DNA of 64,000 bases. It comes from CBDFHV01 sp965247705 (GTDB lineage: Bacteria; Pseudomonadota; Alphaproteobacteria; Rhodospirillales; CAMCUA01). The notes beneath the pieces are model-generated. The model was given only the letters and a program-made list of their open reading frames with translations, ran no database searches and was not told the origin of the DNA. Positions 1 to 9,738 of the stretch are shown here, piece after piece. Each line of letters starts with the position of its first letter. Positions within the stretch are counted from its first letter, which is position 1. The translations under genes were made by a program, and so were the position numbers. The DNA is taken from contig CBDFHV010000009.1 in the NCBI GenBank assembly GCA_965247705.1, positions 1-64,000 on the forward strand, given 5' to 3'.

Positions 1-2
1 TG

Positions 3-579
3 GCCTACGGCCTGCGGCGGGTCTGCGCCGCCTGGGGCATGGCCCGCTCCTCGTTCTACGCCGTGACCTCCGGCCAGCACGCCGAGCAGCCGCCGGCAAA
101 GCGTCGGGGACCGAAGCCCGCGATCTCGGACCAGGCGCTGCTGGTGGCGATCGAAGCCGACCTGGAGGCATCGCCCTGGGAGGGCGAGGGCTACCGCAAG
201 GTCTGGGCTCGGCTTCGGGTCTGTCGCGACATCCGGGTTGCCCGCAAGCGGGTGCTCCGCCTGATGCGCGAGAACAATCTGCTCTCGCCCCATCGCTGCC
301 GCCGCCGTGGCGGCAATCCCCATGACGGTGAGATCATCACTCATGCCCCGAACCTCATGTGGGGCACCGATGGCGTTCGGGTGTTCACGGTGGACGACGG
401 CTGGGGCTGGATCTTCACCGCCGTCGAGCATTGGAACGCCGAGTGTGTCGGCTGGCATGTCTGCAAGCGCGGCGACCGCTTCGCCGCCCTGCAGCCGATC
501 TCCATGGGGCTTGCCGGGCTGTATGGCTCGACCGCGGCCGGCGCGGCTCGGGGGCTGGCCTTGCGGATGGATCACGGCT
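3..579 (+). pseudogene. IS3-family transposase OrfB, 5' fragment
   Basis: N-terminal part of an IS3-type DDE transposase. The frame is open from base 3, so the true start is at or before the window edge. It contains the HTH_21-like stretch (GYRKVWARLR, RVLRLMREN) and the first rve-domain Asp in MWGTDG. The frame runs to DHG, where the second catalytic Asp motif (DHGSQY) should continue, and is then cut by the IS3 element at 580. The codon at 579 is completed by bases 1883-1884, after removal of the insert and its 3-bp duplication (gct at 577-579 and 1880-1882). As it stands the gene cannot make an active transposase. Confidence 0.85.
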
Positions 580-649
580 AGAGGTGGTCCCCGAATCTAG
601 GACAGATGTGTTAGGTGGGATCCGGCCTTTATGATGAGGATCTCGGAGT

Positions 650-931
650 ATGGCGAAGCGACGGAATTTCTCGGCGCCCTTCAAGGCGAAAGTGGCGATC
701 GAGGCGCTGCGGGGCGACCAGACGCTGGCGGAGCTGTCGAGCCGGCACAAGGTTCATCCGAATCTGATCACGAAGTGGAAGCGCCAGGCGAGCGAGGGGA
801 TGGTCGATGTCTTCTCGGGCAAGCCGGCGGGCCGGGACAGTTCGCACGAAGCGGAGGTCAAGGAGCTTCACGCTAAGATCGGGGAGCTGACGGTGGAGAA
901 GGATTTTTTGGCCAAGGCCTTCGGTCGTTGA
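650..931 (+). CDS. IS3-family transposase OrfA
   Basis: A 93-residue helix-turn-helix OrfA (HTH_8/Tnp_1 type). The N-terminal MAKRRNFSAPFKAKVAIEAL is the classic IS3 OrfA opening, followed by a helix-turn-helix (TLAELSSRHKVHPNLITKWK). The C-terminal heptad-like segment (EVKELHAKIGELTVEKDFLAKAF) is the leucine-zipper region used for multimerisation. The slippery heptamer at 904-910 lies in its last codons, so some product should be the OrfAB fusion. The stop overlaps the start region of orfB. Confidence 0.92.
   Translation: MAKRRNFSAPFKAKVAIEALRGDQTLAELSSRHKVHPNLITKWKRQASEGMVDVFSGKPAGRDSSHEAEVKELHAKIGELTVEKDFLAKAFGR
904..910 (+). other. -1 programmed frameshift site T TTT TTG
   Basis: In the orfA frame the codons are GAT TTT TTG, which gives the canonical X-XXY-YYZ heptamer T-TTT-TTG. 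A -1 slip moves ribosomes into the orfB frame, which stays open from here through 928. The fusion would read ...KDFL-GQGLRSLSHGRRV. This is the standard route to the IS3 OrfAB transposase; its use here is inferred. Confidence 0.75.
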
Positions 932-1815
932 GCCACGGCCGGAGGGTATCCATGATCGATCCCGGTCATGGCGAGCTCAGCATTGCGCGGCAATGCAGCT
1001 TGGTCTCGATCAGCCGCTCGTCGTTCTACTATGAGGGCAAGGGCGAGAGCCGCTTGAACCTGGCGCTGATGCGTCTCATCGACGAGCAGTTTCTGGAGAC
1101 GCCCTGGTACGGCTCGCGCCAGATGGCCCGGCACCTGCGGCGTCTGGGCTATTGCGTGGGACGCAAGCGGGTGCGCCGGCTGATGCGGCTCATGGGCCTC
1201 CAGGCGATCTACCAGGCGCCACGCACCAGCGATCCGCATCCCGATCACCGGATCTATCCCTATCTGCTACGCGGGCTCGTCATCGATCGGGCGAACCAGG
1301 TCTGGTGCACGGACATCACCTATATCCCGATGCGCCGGGGCTTTTTGTACCTGGTCGCCATCATGGACTGGTGGAGCCGCAAGGTTCTGTCTTGGCGGCT
1401 CTCCAACACCATGGAGGCGGATTTCTGCGTCGAGGCCCTGGAGGAAGCTCTGGTCCGCCATGGCAAGCCGGCGATCTTCAACTCCGACCAAGGCAGCCAG
1501 TTCACCTCCCTGGAATTCACGCAGGTCCTGAAGGACGCCGGCGTGATGATCTCCATGGACGGCAGAGGTAGTTGGATGGACAACGTCATGATCGAGCGGC
1601 TGTGGCGCAGTCTCAAGTACGAATGCGTCTATCTCCAGGCCTTCGAGACCGGCTCCCAAGCCAGGAATGGAATCGGCGGCTGGATCGACTATTACAACAC
1701 TTCGAGGCCTCATTCGGTGTTCGATGGACGCACCCCCGAGGAGGTCTATAGTGGGCGCGACGCGCCATCTCCGGGGCATGCCCCGGAGATGGCGCCAGAA
1801 GCGCTGGCGGCATAA
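928..1815 (+). CDS. IS3-family transposase OrfB (DDE integrase core)
   Basis: A 295-residue OrfB with the rve catalytic domain. The DDE motifs are visible: D in VWCTDITYIPM (about residue 130), D in NSDQGSQF (about residue 190) and E in MIERLWRSLKYE (about residue 228). An HTH_21 region (TPWYGSRQMARHLRR) precedes them. The open frame overlaps orfA by 4 bases (TTGA), but most functional product is expected from -1 frameshifting and not from this TTG. The gene appears full length and intact, so this element may still be mobile. Confidence 0.93.
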   Translation: MSHGRRVSMIDPGHGELSIARQCSLVSISRSSFYYEGKGESRLNLALMRLIDEQFLETPWYGSRQMARHLRRLGYCVGRKRVRRLMRLMGLQAIYQAPRTSDPHPDHRIYPYLLRGLVIDRANQVWCTDITYIPMRRGFLYLVAIMDWWSRKVLSWRLSNTMEADFCVEALEEALVRHGKPAIFNSDQGSQFTSLEFTQVLKDAGVMISMDGRGSWMDNVMIERLWRSLKYECVYLQAFETGSQARNGIGGWIDYYNTSRPHSVFDGRTPEEVYSGRDAPSPGHAPEMAPEALAA

Positions 1816-1882
1816 AAATCACCATGGAATCCCACCTAACAAACGCCGCCAAGCTGTCCAGCGGATGGGGTCCACCTCAGCT

Positions 1883-2178
1883 CCCAGTATCTGTCGGACC
1901 ACTTCACCAACCAGATCAAGTTCTGGGGCATCCAGCCGTCCTACGCCTTCGTCGCCGAGCCCCAGACCAACGGCGTCGCCGAGCGGTTCAATCGCACGCT
2001 GAAGGAACAGATCATCCATGGTCGCATCTACCGCAACATCGCGGAGCTGCGGGACGCCGTCCGCGACTTCGTCGAACTCTACAATGCCCAGTGGATCGTC
2101 GAAAAGAACGGCTACCTGAGCCCCGCTCAAGCTCGTCAGGCGTGGCACGCCGCGATCTCAATCAGGCCCGCCGCGTGA
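1883..2178 (+). pseudogene. IS3-family transposase OrfB, 3' fragment
   Basis: C-terminal rve part of the transposase that starts at the left window edge. It resumes at SQYLSDHF, completing the DHGSQY motif, and carries the third catalytic residue in NGVAERFNRTLKEQ, followed by the usual tail to a TGA at 2176. Joined to 3-579 it gives an uninterrupted reading frame, so the insertion at 580 is the only visible lesion in this part of the gene. Confidence 0.85.
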
Positions 2179-2214
2179 GACAAACTTGTGTCCAAGGAAC
2201 CGGGTGCGCTACAG

Positions 2215-2825
2215 CTTTAAAAAAAACCGCGCACGCAGCCGAGCAGGAACGTCCTGACGTCGCCGAGAACCGGCGATTGTGGCGCGCGCAACAGCCGGCG
2301 CTCGACCCGACCCGGCTGGTCTTCATCGACGAGACCGGTGCCAACACCAAGATGGCGCGCCTTCCCGGGCGGTGCCGGCGCGGCGAGCGTCTGGTCGCCG
2401 CCGTGCCGCATGGCCACTGGAAGACGATGACCTTCGTTGCCGGGCTGCGTCACGATGGCATCGCCGCACCGTTCGTCGTTGATCGCCCGATGAACGGCGC
2501 CATCTTCAGGCTCTGGGTGGAACGTTGTTTGGTCCCGACGCTGGCGCAAGGCGACATCGTCGTCATGGACAACCTGTCCTCACACAAAGTCACCGGCGTA
2601 CGCGAGGCCATCGAGGCGGCGGGCGCCAAACTGGCCTATCTGCCGGCCTACTCACCCGACTTCAATCCGATCGAACAGTTCTTCGCAAAGCTCAAGGCGA
2701 TGCTCAGAAAAGCCGCCGTGCGAACCATCGATGACCTGTGGCGCGCCATCGGAGATATCATCAACACCATCAGGCCAAACGAATGCGCCAACTATTTTGC
2801 AAACTCAGGATATGAACCAAATTAA
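2215..2825 (+). pseudogene. IS630-family transposase, 3' half
   Basis: About 203 C-terminal residues of an IS630-type DDE transposase. Visible motifs are LVFIDETGANT (first Asp), IVVMDNLSSHK (second Asp) and YSPDFNPIEQFFAKLK (Glu). The frame begins abruptly at LKKTAHAAEQERPDV, which in the family is an internal segment after the DNA-binding domain. The upstream half must lie on the other side of the IS3 insertion, outside the window. The right end is near 2838, just before a TA dinucleotide at 2839-2840, as expected for IS630 elements, which duplicate TA. Confidence 0.85.
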
Positions 2826-2840
2826 AGTGAAAGTGCTCTA

Positions 2841-3161
2841 GTGGTCCAAATCTAACAGATGGTACCCATACGACGACCGACCGAGTGCATCCGGCCAGGC
2901 GCGGGACGCGCCGCGATGCTATCGCATCGCGAGCGTTCCGCAACGCCGCCGGGGGGTCTCAGGGGGAGTCCCCCCGGAATTCAATCCCGGGGACACCCCG
3001 TGGCCCCGGGGGGCTCGGTCGGCCGCCCTCTGGGTCGCGTTTCCCGCTTCCTCGGGGCGTCAGGGACCCTTGTCGATGCGACAGCATCGACGGCGCGCCC
3101 CTTCCTGCCGAGGAAGCGGGAAACGCGATCGTATGGGTACCATCTATTAGATTTGGACCAC
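2841..3161. mobile_element. TA-flanked MITE-like element with 33-bp terminal inverted repeats
   Basis: A 321-bp segment without a credible gene. Its ends are inverted repeats of 33 bp with one mismatch (2841-2873 and 3129-3161, beginning gtggtccaaatct). It is flanked on both sides by TA (2839-2840, 3162-3163), the duplication expected of Tc1/mariner-IS630-type transposition. Internally it holds further palindromes, including a perfect 20-bp inverted repeat (3036-3055 with 3108-3127) and an 8-bp hairpin in the loop between them. It looks like a non-autonomous element mobilised in trans. The family assignment is inferred from the TA target only. Confidence 0.75.
3036..3127. repeat. Perfect 20-bp inverted repeat inside the MITE
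   Basis: Bases 3036-3055 (cgcgtttcccgcttcctcgg) are the exact reverse complement of 3108-3127. Between them lies a smaller hairpin, gtcgatgc-gaca-gcatcgac. The whole could fold into a long stem-loop as RNA or as extruded DNA. Confidence 0.8.
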
Positions 3162-3164
3162 TAG

Positions 3165-4770
3165 CCCGAAAGATTCACGAAAAGGTCACCGCCGCCCCCT
3201 AATATGCGTTATGATTCAGGTGCTTAGACTGTGTCAAACGCAGGGGAACGGCGGTGACGGATTGTACCCTTTCGAAGATCGAATTTCCACGCTGTTGCGG
3301 TCGTCGGGTCGAGGCGGATTTTGCCGGCGGCGATATCTCGTCGCACGGCGGGGCGCCGCTTCTGGCTTTAGCGGACCGCCGGCTCGGCTTGCTGTCGGGC
3401 TTGGCGCGCCGGCTCGACGACGGGCGCCAGGCGGGCAAGGTGGCGCACCGGCTTGTGGCGTTGCTGCGCCAGCGGGTGTACGCGATCGCGCTGGGCCACG
3501 AAGACGTCAATGACCATGCCGGTTTGCGCGACGACCTGGCGCTGCAGACGGCGGTCGGGCGCGACCGGCGTCTTGCCAGCCCGTCGACCGTCGGCCGGCT
3601 TGATCGGGCGGCGGACCGGGCCTGGGCGTGGGCGGCGCATGTGTCCATGGTCGAGGCCTTCATCGCCGCGTTCGATCGGGCGCCGAAGGAGCTGGTGCTG
3701 GACTTCGACGCCACCGACGATGCGGTGCATGGGCACCAGGTGGGGCGCTTCTTCCATGGCTATTACGATCACTACTGCTTCCTGCCGCTCTATGTCTTTT
3801 GCGGCGACCGCCTTTTGGTCAGCTACCTGAGGCCGTCGAACGTCGATGGCGCCAAGCATGCCTGGGCGATCCTGGCCCTGTTGGTCGGGCGTTTACGAGA
3901 GGTCTGGCCGGATGTGCGCATCATCCTGCGCGCCGATTCAGGCTTCTGCCGGCACAAGATGCTGTCGTGGTGCGAGCGCCATGATGTCGGCTACATCGTC
4001 GGCCTGGCCAAGAACGCGCGCCTCAACCGGGATGCCGAGCCGGCGATGGCCGCGGCCGAGGCGGCGTATCGGCACAACGGCGAGAAGCAGCGCCTGTTCG
4101 CCGAACTCCGCTACGGCGCCAAGACATGGACCAGGCGCCGCCGCGTGATCGCGCGCCTCGAGCACGGCGCCAAGGGCGCCAACCCGCGCTATGTAGTGAC
4201 CAACCTCGAAGGCGACGGCCGGTCGCTTTACGACCGCCTCTACTGCCAGCGTGGCGAGATGGAAAACCGCATCAAGGAACAGCAGCTCGACCTGTTCGCC
4301 GACCGCACCTCGTGTCACGACTGGTGGCCCAACCAGTTCCGCCTGATCGCCGCGTCGCTCGCCTACAGCCTGATCGAGGCGATCCGCCGCCTCGCCCTCC
4401 AGCGCACCGACATGGCCCGCGCCCAGGCCGGCACCATCCGCCTCAAGCTGCTGAACATCGGCGCCGTCGTCATCCGCAACACACGGCGCGTCCGCCTGCA
4501 TCTATCGACCGCCTGCCCGGACAAGGCCCTGTTCCATCTCGCCGCCGCACGGCTCAAGCCCGGATAGACCGCCGCCAAGACAACACAAGCCCCGTCACGC
4601 GCAGCGACAGCGCGCCATTCAGCATGCCTCGAAACCGCCAAAACCGTCCACGAAACGCGGCCAGGCCGACGCGATGCCCCGCAACCGGCCAAAGCGCCCT
4701 CAACGCAATCCGAAAACGCCACCAAGACAACAAAAACCGTTACTTTAGAAACGTTCGTGACAAATCCGGA
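3165..4770 (+). mobile_element. IS1380-family insertion sequence
   Basis: About 1606 bp flanked by the 4-bp direct repeat ctag (3161-3164 and 4771-4774). The ends are imperfect inverted repeats: the left starts cccgaaagattcacgaa and the right, in reverse complement, starts tccggatttgtcacgaa. The element holds one transposase gene and about 200 bp of non-coding DNA after it. It landed at the junction between the MITE-like element and the remnant TPR gene. Confidence 0.85.
3254..4567 (+). CDS. IS1380-family transposase
   Basis: A 437-residue IS1380-type DDE transposase with a GTG start. Catalytic-region motifs are LVLDFDATDDAVHG (first Asp), IILRADSGFCRHKMLSWCE (second Asp) and GEMENRIKEQQLDLFADRTSCH (Glu, with the family's YxxRxxxENxIKE signature). 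The N-terminal GGDISSHGGAPLLALADRR segment is also typical. It is full length and intact, so possibly active. It is clearly diverged from the other two IS1380 transposases in the window. Confidence 0.93.
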   Translation: MTDCTLSKIEFPRCCGRRVEADFAGGDISSHGGAPLLALADRRLGLLSGLARRLDDGRQAGKVAHRLVALLRQRVYAIALGHEDVNDHAGLRDDLALQTAVGRDRRLASPSTVGRLDRAADRAWAWAAHVSMVEAFIAAFDRAPKELVLDFDATDDAVHGHQVGRFFHGYYDHYCFLPLYVFCGDRLLVSYLRPSNVDGAKHAWAILALLVGRLREVWPDVRIILRADSGFCRHKMLSWCERHDVGYIVGLAKNARLNRDAEPAMAAAEAAYRHNGEKQRLFAELRYGAKTWTRRRRVIARLEHGAKGANPRYVVTNLEGDGRSLYDRLYCQRGEMENRIKEQQLDLFADRTSCHDWWPNQFRLIAASLAYSLIEAIRRLALQRTDMARAQAGTIRLKLLNIGAVVIRNTRRVRLHLSTACPDKALFHLAAARLKPG

Positions 4771-4774
4771 CTAG

Positions 4775-4992
4775 GCAGGTATGCCGAGGCGGAGCCGCTC
4801 TATGAACGCCTGTTGGCGGTCGAGGAGAAGGCCCTGGGGCCGGAGCATCCCGACCTGGACGAGAGCCTGACGAACTACGCCGCGCTCCTCCAGACCATGG
4901 GACGCGACGCCGAGGCCGCGAGGATGGAAGCCCGTGCGAAGGCAATCCGAAACCCGATATCGCCGCCCGGGCGCGCGCGACGCGCCACATAG
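4775..4992 (+). pseudogene. TPR-repeat protein, 3' remnant
   Basis: The last 70 or so residues of a tetratricopeptide protein of the kinesin-light-chain type. It opens RYAEAEPLYERLLAVEEKALG, continues EHPDLDESLTNYAALLQTMGR, and ends in a basic tail before TAG. The 5' part is missing: everything upstream is transposon DNA back to the window edge. This was probably the chromosomal target of the first insertion. Without a start it is non-functional here. Confidence 0.75.
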
Positions 4993-5193
4993 ACGCGGCC
5001 ATGGCGATGGTTGACGCGTCGCCGGACACGGACGCGGCAAGAGTGAACCATATTGCCTTTCCGATATGAGCCCACTCCGGAAACCCTGCAGGGAAGCTGC
5101 CGAATCGCATCCAGTATGGGATACGATGAACCAGTCACCGTTTTCTCGTTTGAGGGAGAGCCACTCGACACAAGCTCATGACAAGGCAAATCA

Positions 5194-5610
5194 ATGACTC
5201 AACTTATCGTATCCGCGGGCCCCTATAGATTTGACGCACGTTTGGAGACCAAACTGGCGCCCGACACCTGCGCGGCGTTTATGAGGGTGCTGCCGTTTGC
5301 CGGCAAGATCGTCCACGTGCGGTGGAGTGGCGAGGGTGTCTGGATGCCGCTTGGCGACATGGACTTCGGCGTCGGCCACGAGAACCATACCAGCTATCCC
5401 GCTCCCGGCCAGATCATCCTCTATCCGGGTGGCGTCAGCGAGACGGAGATTCTCCTTGCCTACGGCGGCGTTCGTTTCGCCAGCAATGTTGGACAGCTGG
5501 CCGGAAATCATTTCATTACCGTGACCTCGGGGATCGAAAATTTGCCACTTCTTGGAATGTTGACACTCTGGGAAGGGGCGCAGGACATCCGAATTGAGCT
5601 CGCGAGTTGA
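5194..5610 (+). CDS. DUF3830 family protein (cyclophilin-like fold)
   Basis: A 138-residue cytosolic protein that I match by eye to DUF3830. The family pattern is visible along its length: YRFDARLETKLAPDTCAAFM, VHVRWSGEGVWMPLGDMDFG, ENHTSYPAPGQIILYPGGVS, FASNVGQLAGNHFITV. The family is thought to adopt a cyclophilin-like barrel; no enzymatic activity can be assigned. There is a 28-bp gap to the convergent DUF3105 gene. It follows the transposon pile-up directly and has its own ATG. Confidence 0.8.
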   Translation: MTQLIVSAGPYRFDARLETKLAPDTCAAFMRVLPFAGKIVHVRWSGEGVWMPLGDMDFGVGHENHTSYPAPGQIILYPGGVSETEILLAYGGVRFASNVGQLAGNHFITVTSGIENLPLLGMLTLWEGAQDIRIELAS

Positions 5611-5638
5611 TGCAATCTGTCCCTTTTGTTCCCGAGCC

Positions 5639-6280
5639 TCAGCGCACCGGATTTTCCGGGCCACGGCCGCGAAACTTGTCGATGAATGCCGCCGCGGCGG
5701 CGGCATCGAAGCGATCCAGGGTCAGATGCTTGGTCCATGCGGTCAGCACCACCCGTCGGGCGAGGCCGGGCATCGGCGTGAGGACGATACCGTCCCAATG
5801 GCCGGAATAGAGGTCGACCCATTGCTTCAGCTTCGCCAAGGCGTCCGGCCCTGGCCGCTCGTAATAAATCACGATATGGCCATGCTCGATCGCGTGCACC
5901 AATTGGCTCGGCGGGCGCGAACTCCCGTAGAAACCGGGTTCCGTCGGCACCGGGTGATGGATGCCCGACGTTGGGAATTGGGACTGATAGGTACGCGATT
6001 CGCCAACGGCAAAATGACCGCCGCCGAGGGAGATGTCGGTCTTGATCTCGGCTAGAGCGTATTCGCCTTCGGCCGCGAGGGCCAAGAATTCCGCCTCGGA
6101 CGCCGAAGACCACCACCAATACGCACCGAGGCCAACGGCGGCGATGACGACGACGATTGCTGTAACAATGCGGTCGCGCCGCCGCCGAGACAGCGGATAG
6201 GAACCGCCATAATCGAGGCTACGGCTGGCCGAGGAATTGCGGTGCTTTCTCGACTTGGGCTTCGATTTCGACTTGGCCAT
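5639..6280 (-). CDS. DUF3105 domain membrane-anchored protein
   Basis: 213 residues. A strongly basic N-terminus (residues 1-37, Lys/Arg/Ser-rich) precedes one hydrophobic segment (about 38-57, ending in WWW), so the protein is likely anchored in the inner membrane with the rest outside. The C-terminal part matches DUF3105: YQSQFPTSGIHHP, GFYGSSRPPSQLVHAIEHGHIVIYY. The HEHGxVxxxY-like core is typical of the family. Function is unknown. It lies 208 bp downstream of prfC on the same strand, with no strong sign of being co-transcribed. Confidence 0.8.
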   Translation of the reverse strand: MAKSKSKPKSRKHRNSSASRSLDYGGSYPLSRRRRDRIVTAIVVVIAAVGLGAYWWWSSASEAEFLALAAEGEYALAEIKTDISLGGGHFAVGESRTYQSQFPTSGIHHPVPTEPGFYGSSRPPSQLVHAIEHGHIVIYYERPGPDALAKLKQWVDLYSGHWDGIVLTPMPGLARRVVLTAWTKHLTLDRFDAAAAAAFIDKFRGRGPENPVR

Positions 6281-6488
6281 GTTCCGCCTCGGCTCCCAAC
6301 TTCGGCCGCCTCGGCGCTCCGACGCCGAGGCCCTTCGTCACCATTTGCATTTGACACGCCGCGGTTCAAGGTCCTTTGGACCCGATTGTCTCCCGAGAAA
6401 CAGCACCGGACCCCAGGAACGCAAACGAGCGACGACGGCTTCGACGACCCGTCGATCGGTGTGTGGTCGGCCAGCGGGGCGGCGAGGT

Positions 6489-8108
<1,620 letters not shown>

Positions 8109-8226
8109 GGGATGTCCGGGGTCGTGGGGATGTCCGGGATTGAGAGCCTGGGTGTATATAGGCGCGCAAGCCCGGTTCTTACAGGGTCAGGCGTCAATCA
8201 AAGAGTCGGGTCCGCGCCCGAGTCTG

Positions 8227-9531
8227 TCATCGCCGGAAGTAGCGCTGTCGGCGCAACACACCACCGATGACCTTAAGGTTGCGCAGCAGGCACGGAAGCG
8301 GGTCGCTGAAGAAGTAGCGGCTGAAGGGAGCGATCACGATGGGGACGCCACTGAAATAGCTCTCGCGCATGGAGACCAGCAATTCCTTGATGGGTTGCGA
8401 TTCGCGGTAGCCGGGAATGCCGCCGCCGAGGCGGAAAAGTTTGCGCAGCCAGTCGCTGGTGTTGTCGACCATGCGGTCGCCAAGGTTGCGGATGTCTTGG
8501 GCCGGATCGGCGAGGTGGACGCCCTCTGGATACGGCGGAACCGGCGGCAGCGGCTGATCCATTGCCATGCACAAGAAGATCTCCGGCTCGTTGACACCGA
8601 GCTCGGTGCGGTACCACAGGCGGTTGCCTGTCCGCGGGTTGATCTCCATCAGCTTGGGAACGCCGGTGCGGGAATCGAGCACCGTCTGCACGGTCAGGCA
8701 GCCCCAGTAGCCAAGGTGGCGCACCAAGGCACGCAGTTCCGCCTCGTATGGGACGTGGGGCGTGGAGATACAGGCAGAGTTCGACTGCACAACGCCGCGC
8801 TGGCGGGTGCGGATTACCCGCGGCGACAACACCGAGACGATCTCCAGGTTCTTGTCGACGACGGTGTAGTAATTTTGCCGCTGGTAGCCGGGGATATATT
8901 CCTGGACCAGGGGCCGGGGCCGGCGTTGGTGAACCCAGGCGTAGAGCTCGCGCAGCTCCTCGGCATTGGTGGCGATGCGCATGTCCTTACCGTGGGCCCC
9001 GAAGCGCGGCTTGATAACATAGGGGGGCTCAAGCGCGGTGAGGACAGCGTCGAGGTCGTCGGGGCCGTCCGGAACCAAGGTCTGTGGGTGGGGGAAGCCG
9101 ACCGCTTGGGCGGCCTCGATGGTGCGCTGCTTGTTCATCGGGATCTGCAGCTTGTCGAAGTCGGGACCGATGACGACGACCCCGCCGTCCGCCAGCCTCT
9201 GTTTGTTCTTCGACAGCACGTAGATGTCGGTATCAAAGGATGGGAAGACCGCGTCGATCGCCTCGGCGGCGCAGATTTCCTCGATGCGAAGGACGTAGGC
9301 CTCTTCGTCGTCCGAGTTATCCGGGCGGAAGACGCCCTCCCACCACTCCGCGCTGGGCTCGGGTACCACGTAGGTCCTCGCCACGTAGCGCGACCACGGA
9401 GTGACGCTGACCCACCGTTTGAGGAGACTTGCCGCCGGCAAGGTCACGACGATCCGGTCGGCCACGTCGCGGAGGGCACGCACCACCATGTAGGCTTGGT
9501 CTTCCTGCCCGTTGGTGATCAGCAGATTCAT
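8227..9531 (-). CDS. ATP-grasp carboligase, carbamoyl-phosphate-synthase-like
   Basis: A 434-residue protein starting MNLLITNGQEDQAY. The N-terminal Rossmann-like pre-ATP-grasp part is followed by an ATP-grasp core: PMNKQRTIEAAQAVGFPHPQT, PYVIKPRFGAHGKDM (nucleotide-binding Lys/Arg), LVQEYIPG, and the metal-binding LMEINPRTGNRLW. Such enzymes activate a carboxylate through an acyl phosphate and join it to an amine. It is divergent from the flippase gene next door, which suggests a role in modification or synthesis of a surface glycan or polar lipid. That is a context inference; the substrates cannot be read from sequence. Confidence 0.8.
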   Translation of the reverse strand: MNLLITNGQEDQAYMVVRALRDVADRIVVTLPAASLLKRWVSVTPWSRYVARTYVVPEPSAEWWEGVFRPDNSDDEEAYVLRIEEICAAEAIDAVFPSFDTDIYVLSKNKQRLADGGVVVIGPDFDKLQIPMNKQRTIEAAQAVGFPHPQTLVPDGPDDLDAVLTALEPPYVIKPRFGAHGKDMRIATNAEELRELYAWVHQRRPRPLVQEYIPGYQRQNYYTVVDKNLEIVSVLSPRVIRTRQRGVVQSNSACISTPHVPYEAELRALVRHLGYWGCLTVQTVLDSRTGVPKLMEINPRTGNRLWYRTELGVNEPEIFLCMAMDQPLPPVPPYPEGVHLADPAQDIRNLGDRMVDNTSDWLRKLFRLGGGIPGYRESQPIKELLVSMRESYFSGVPIVIAPFSRYFFSDPLPCLLRNLKVIGGVLRRQRYFRR

Positions 9532-9738
9532 GGCTTCCGGCACCCCAGGCAGCCTGTTCCGACCTGTTGTATGGTCTTGGCAACCCCCACCAAGCCTTAG
9601 ATAGTTCACGAATGTCAGAGAATGCACAATCGCCGATGCGTGTGGCAGGGCGCGAGCTTTGCTAGCATTTGGGCCGTGGGTCACAATGGCGGGGCGCAAC
9701 ATGTCACGCCATGGCAACCTGCCCAGAATGTGCTGACC

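Larger units (their letters stand above)
580..1879 (+). mobile_element. Intact IS3-family insertion sequence (1300 bp)
   Basis: A complete IS3-family element bounded by a 3-bp target duplication, gct (577-579 and 1880-1882), typical of the family. The terminal inverted repeats are imperfect: the left end reads agaggtggtcccc and the right end, in reverse complement, tgaggtggacccc. A second shared block, gttaggtgggat, lies inside each end. The element carries orfA and orfB in the usual -1 frame relationship. Removing it with one gct copy restores the interrupted transposase frame exactly. Confidence 0.9.
1..2213 (+). mobile_element. IS3-family element, left end outside window, interrupted
   Basis: An older IS3-family insertion whose left end and orfA lie before the window. 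Its orfB-type transposase is split at 579 by a second IS3 element (580-1879) and resumes at 1883. The right end is placed near 2213 because the following bases belong to an IS630 transposase reading frame. The right boundary is inferred from that junction and not from a matched terminal repeat. Confidence 0.75.

Noticed and set aside
2841..3161. CRISPR or retron-type non-coding RNA
   Set aside because: No regular spacers, no reverse transcriptase gene nearby, and the TA-flanked inverted ends fit a MITE better.
8109..8150. Direct repeats gggatgtccggg before prfC as an operator
   Set aside because: Two copies only, overlapping the region right at the start codon, with no regulator context; too weak to call.
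9622..9738. Flippase start at 9622
   Set aside because: The 39 extra residues do not resemble transporter sequence; the GTG at 9739 agrees with the family's N-terminus, though this is not certain.
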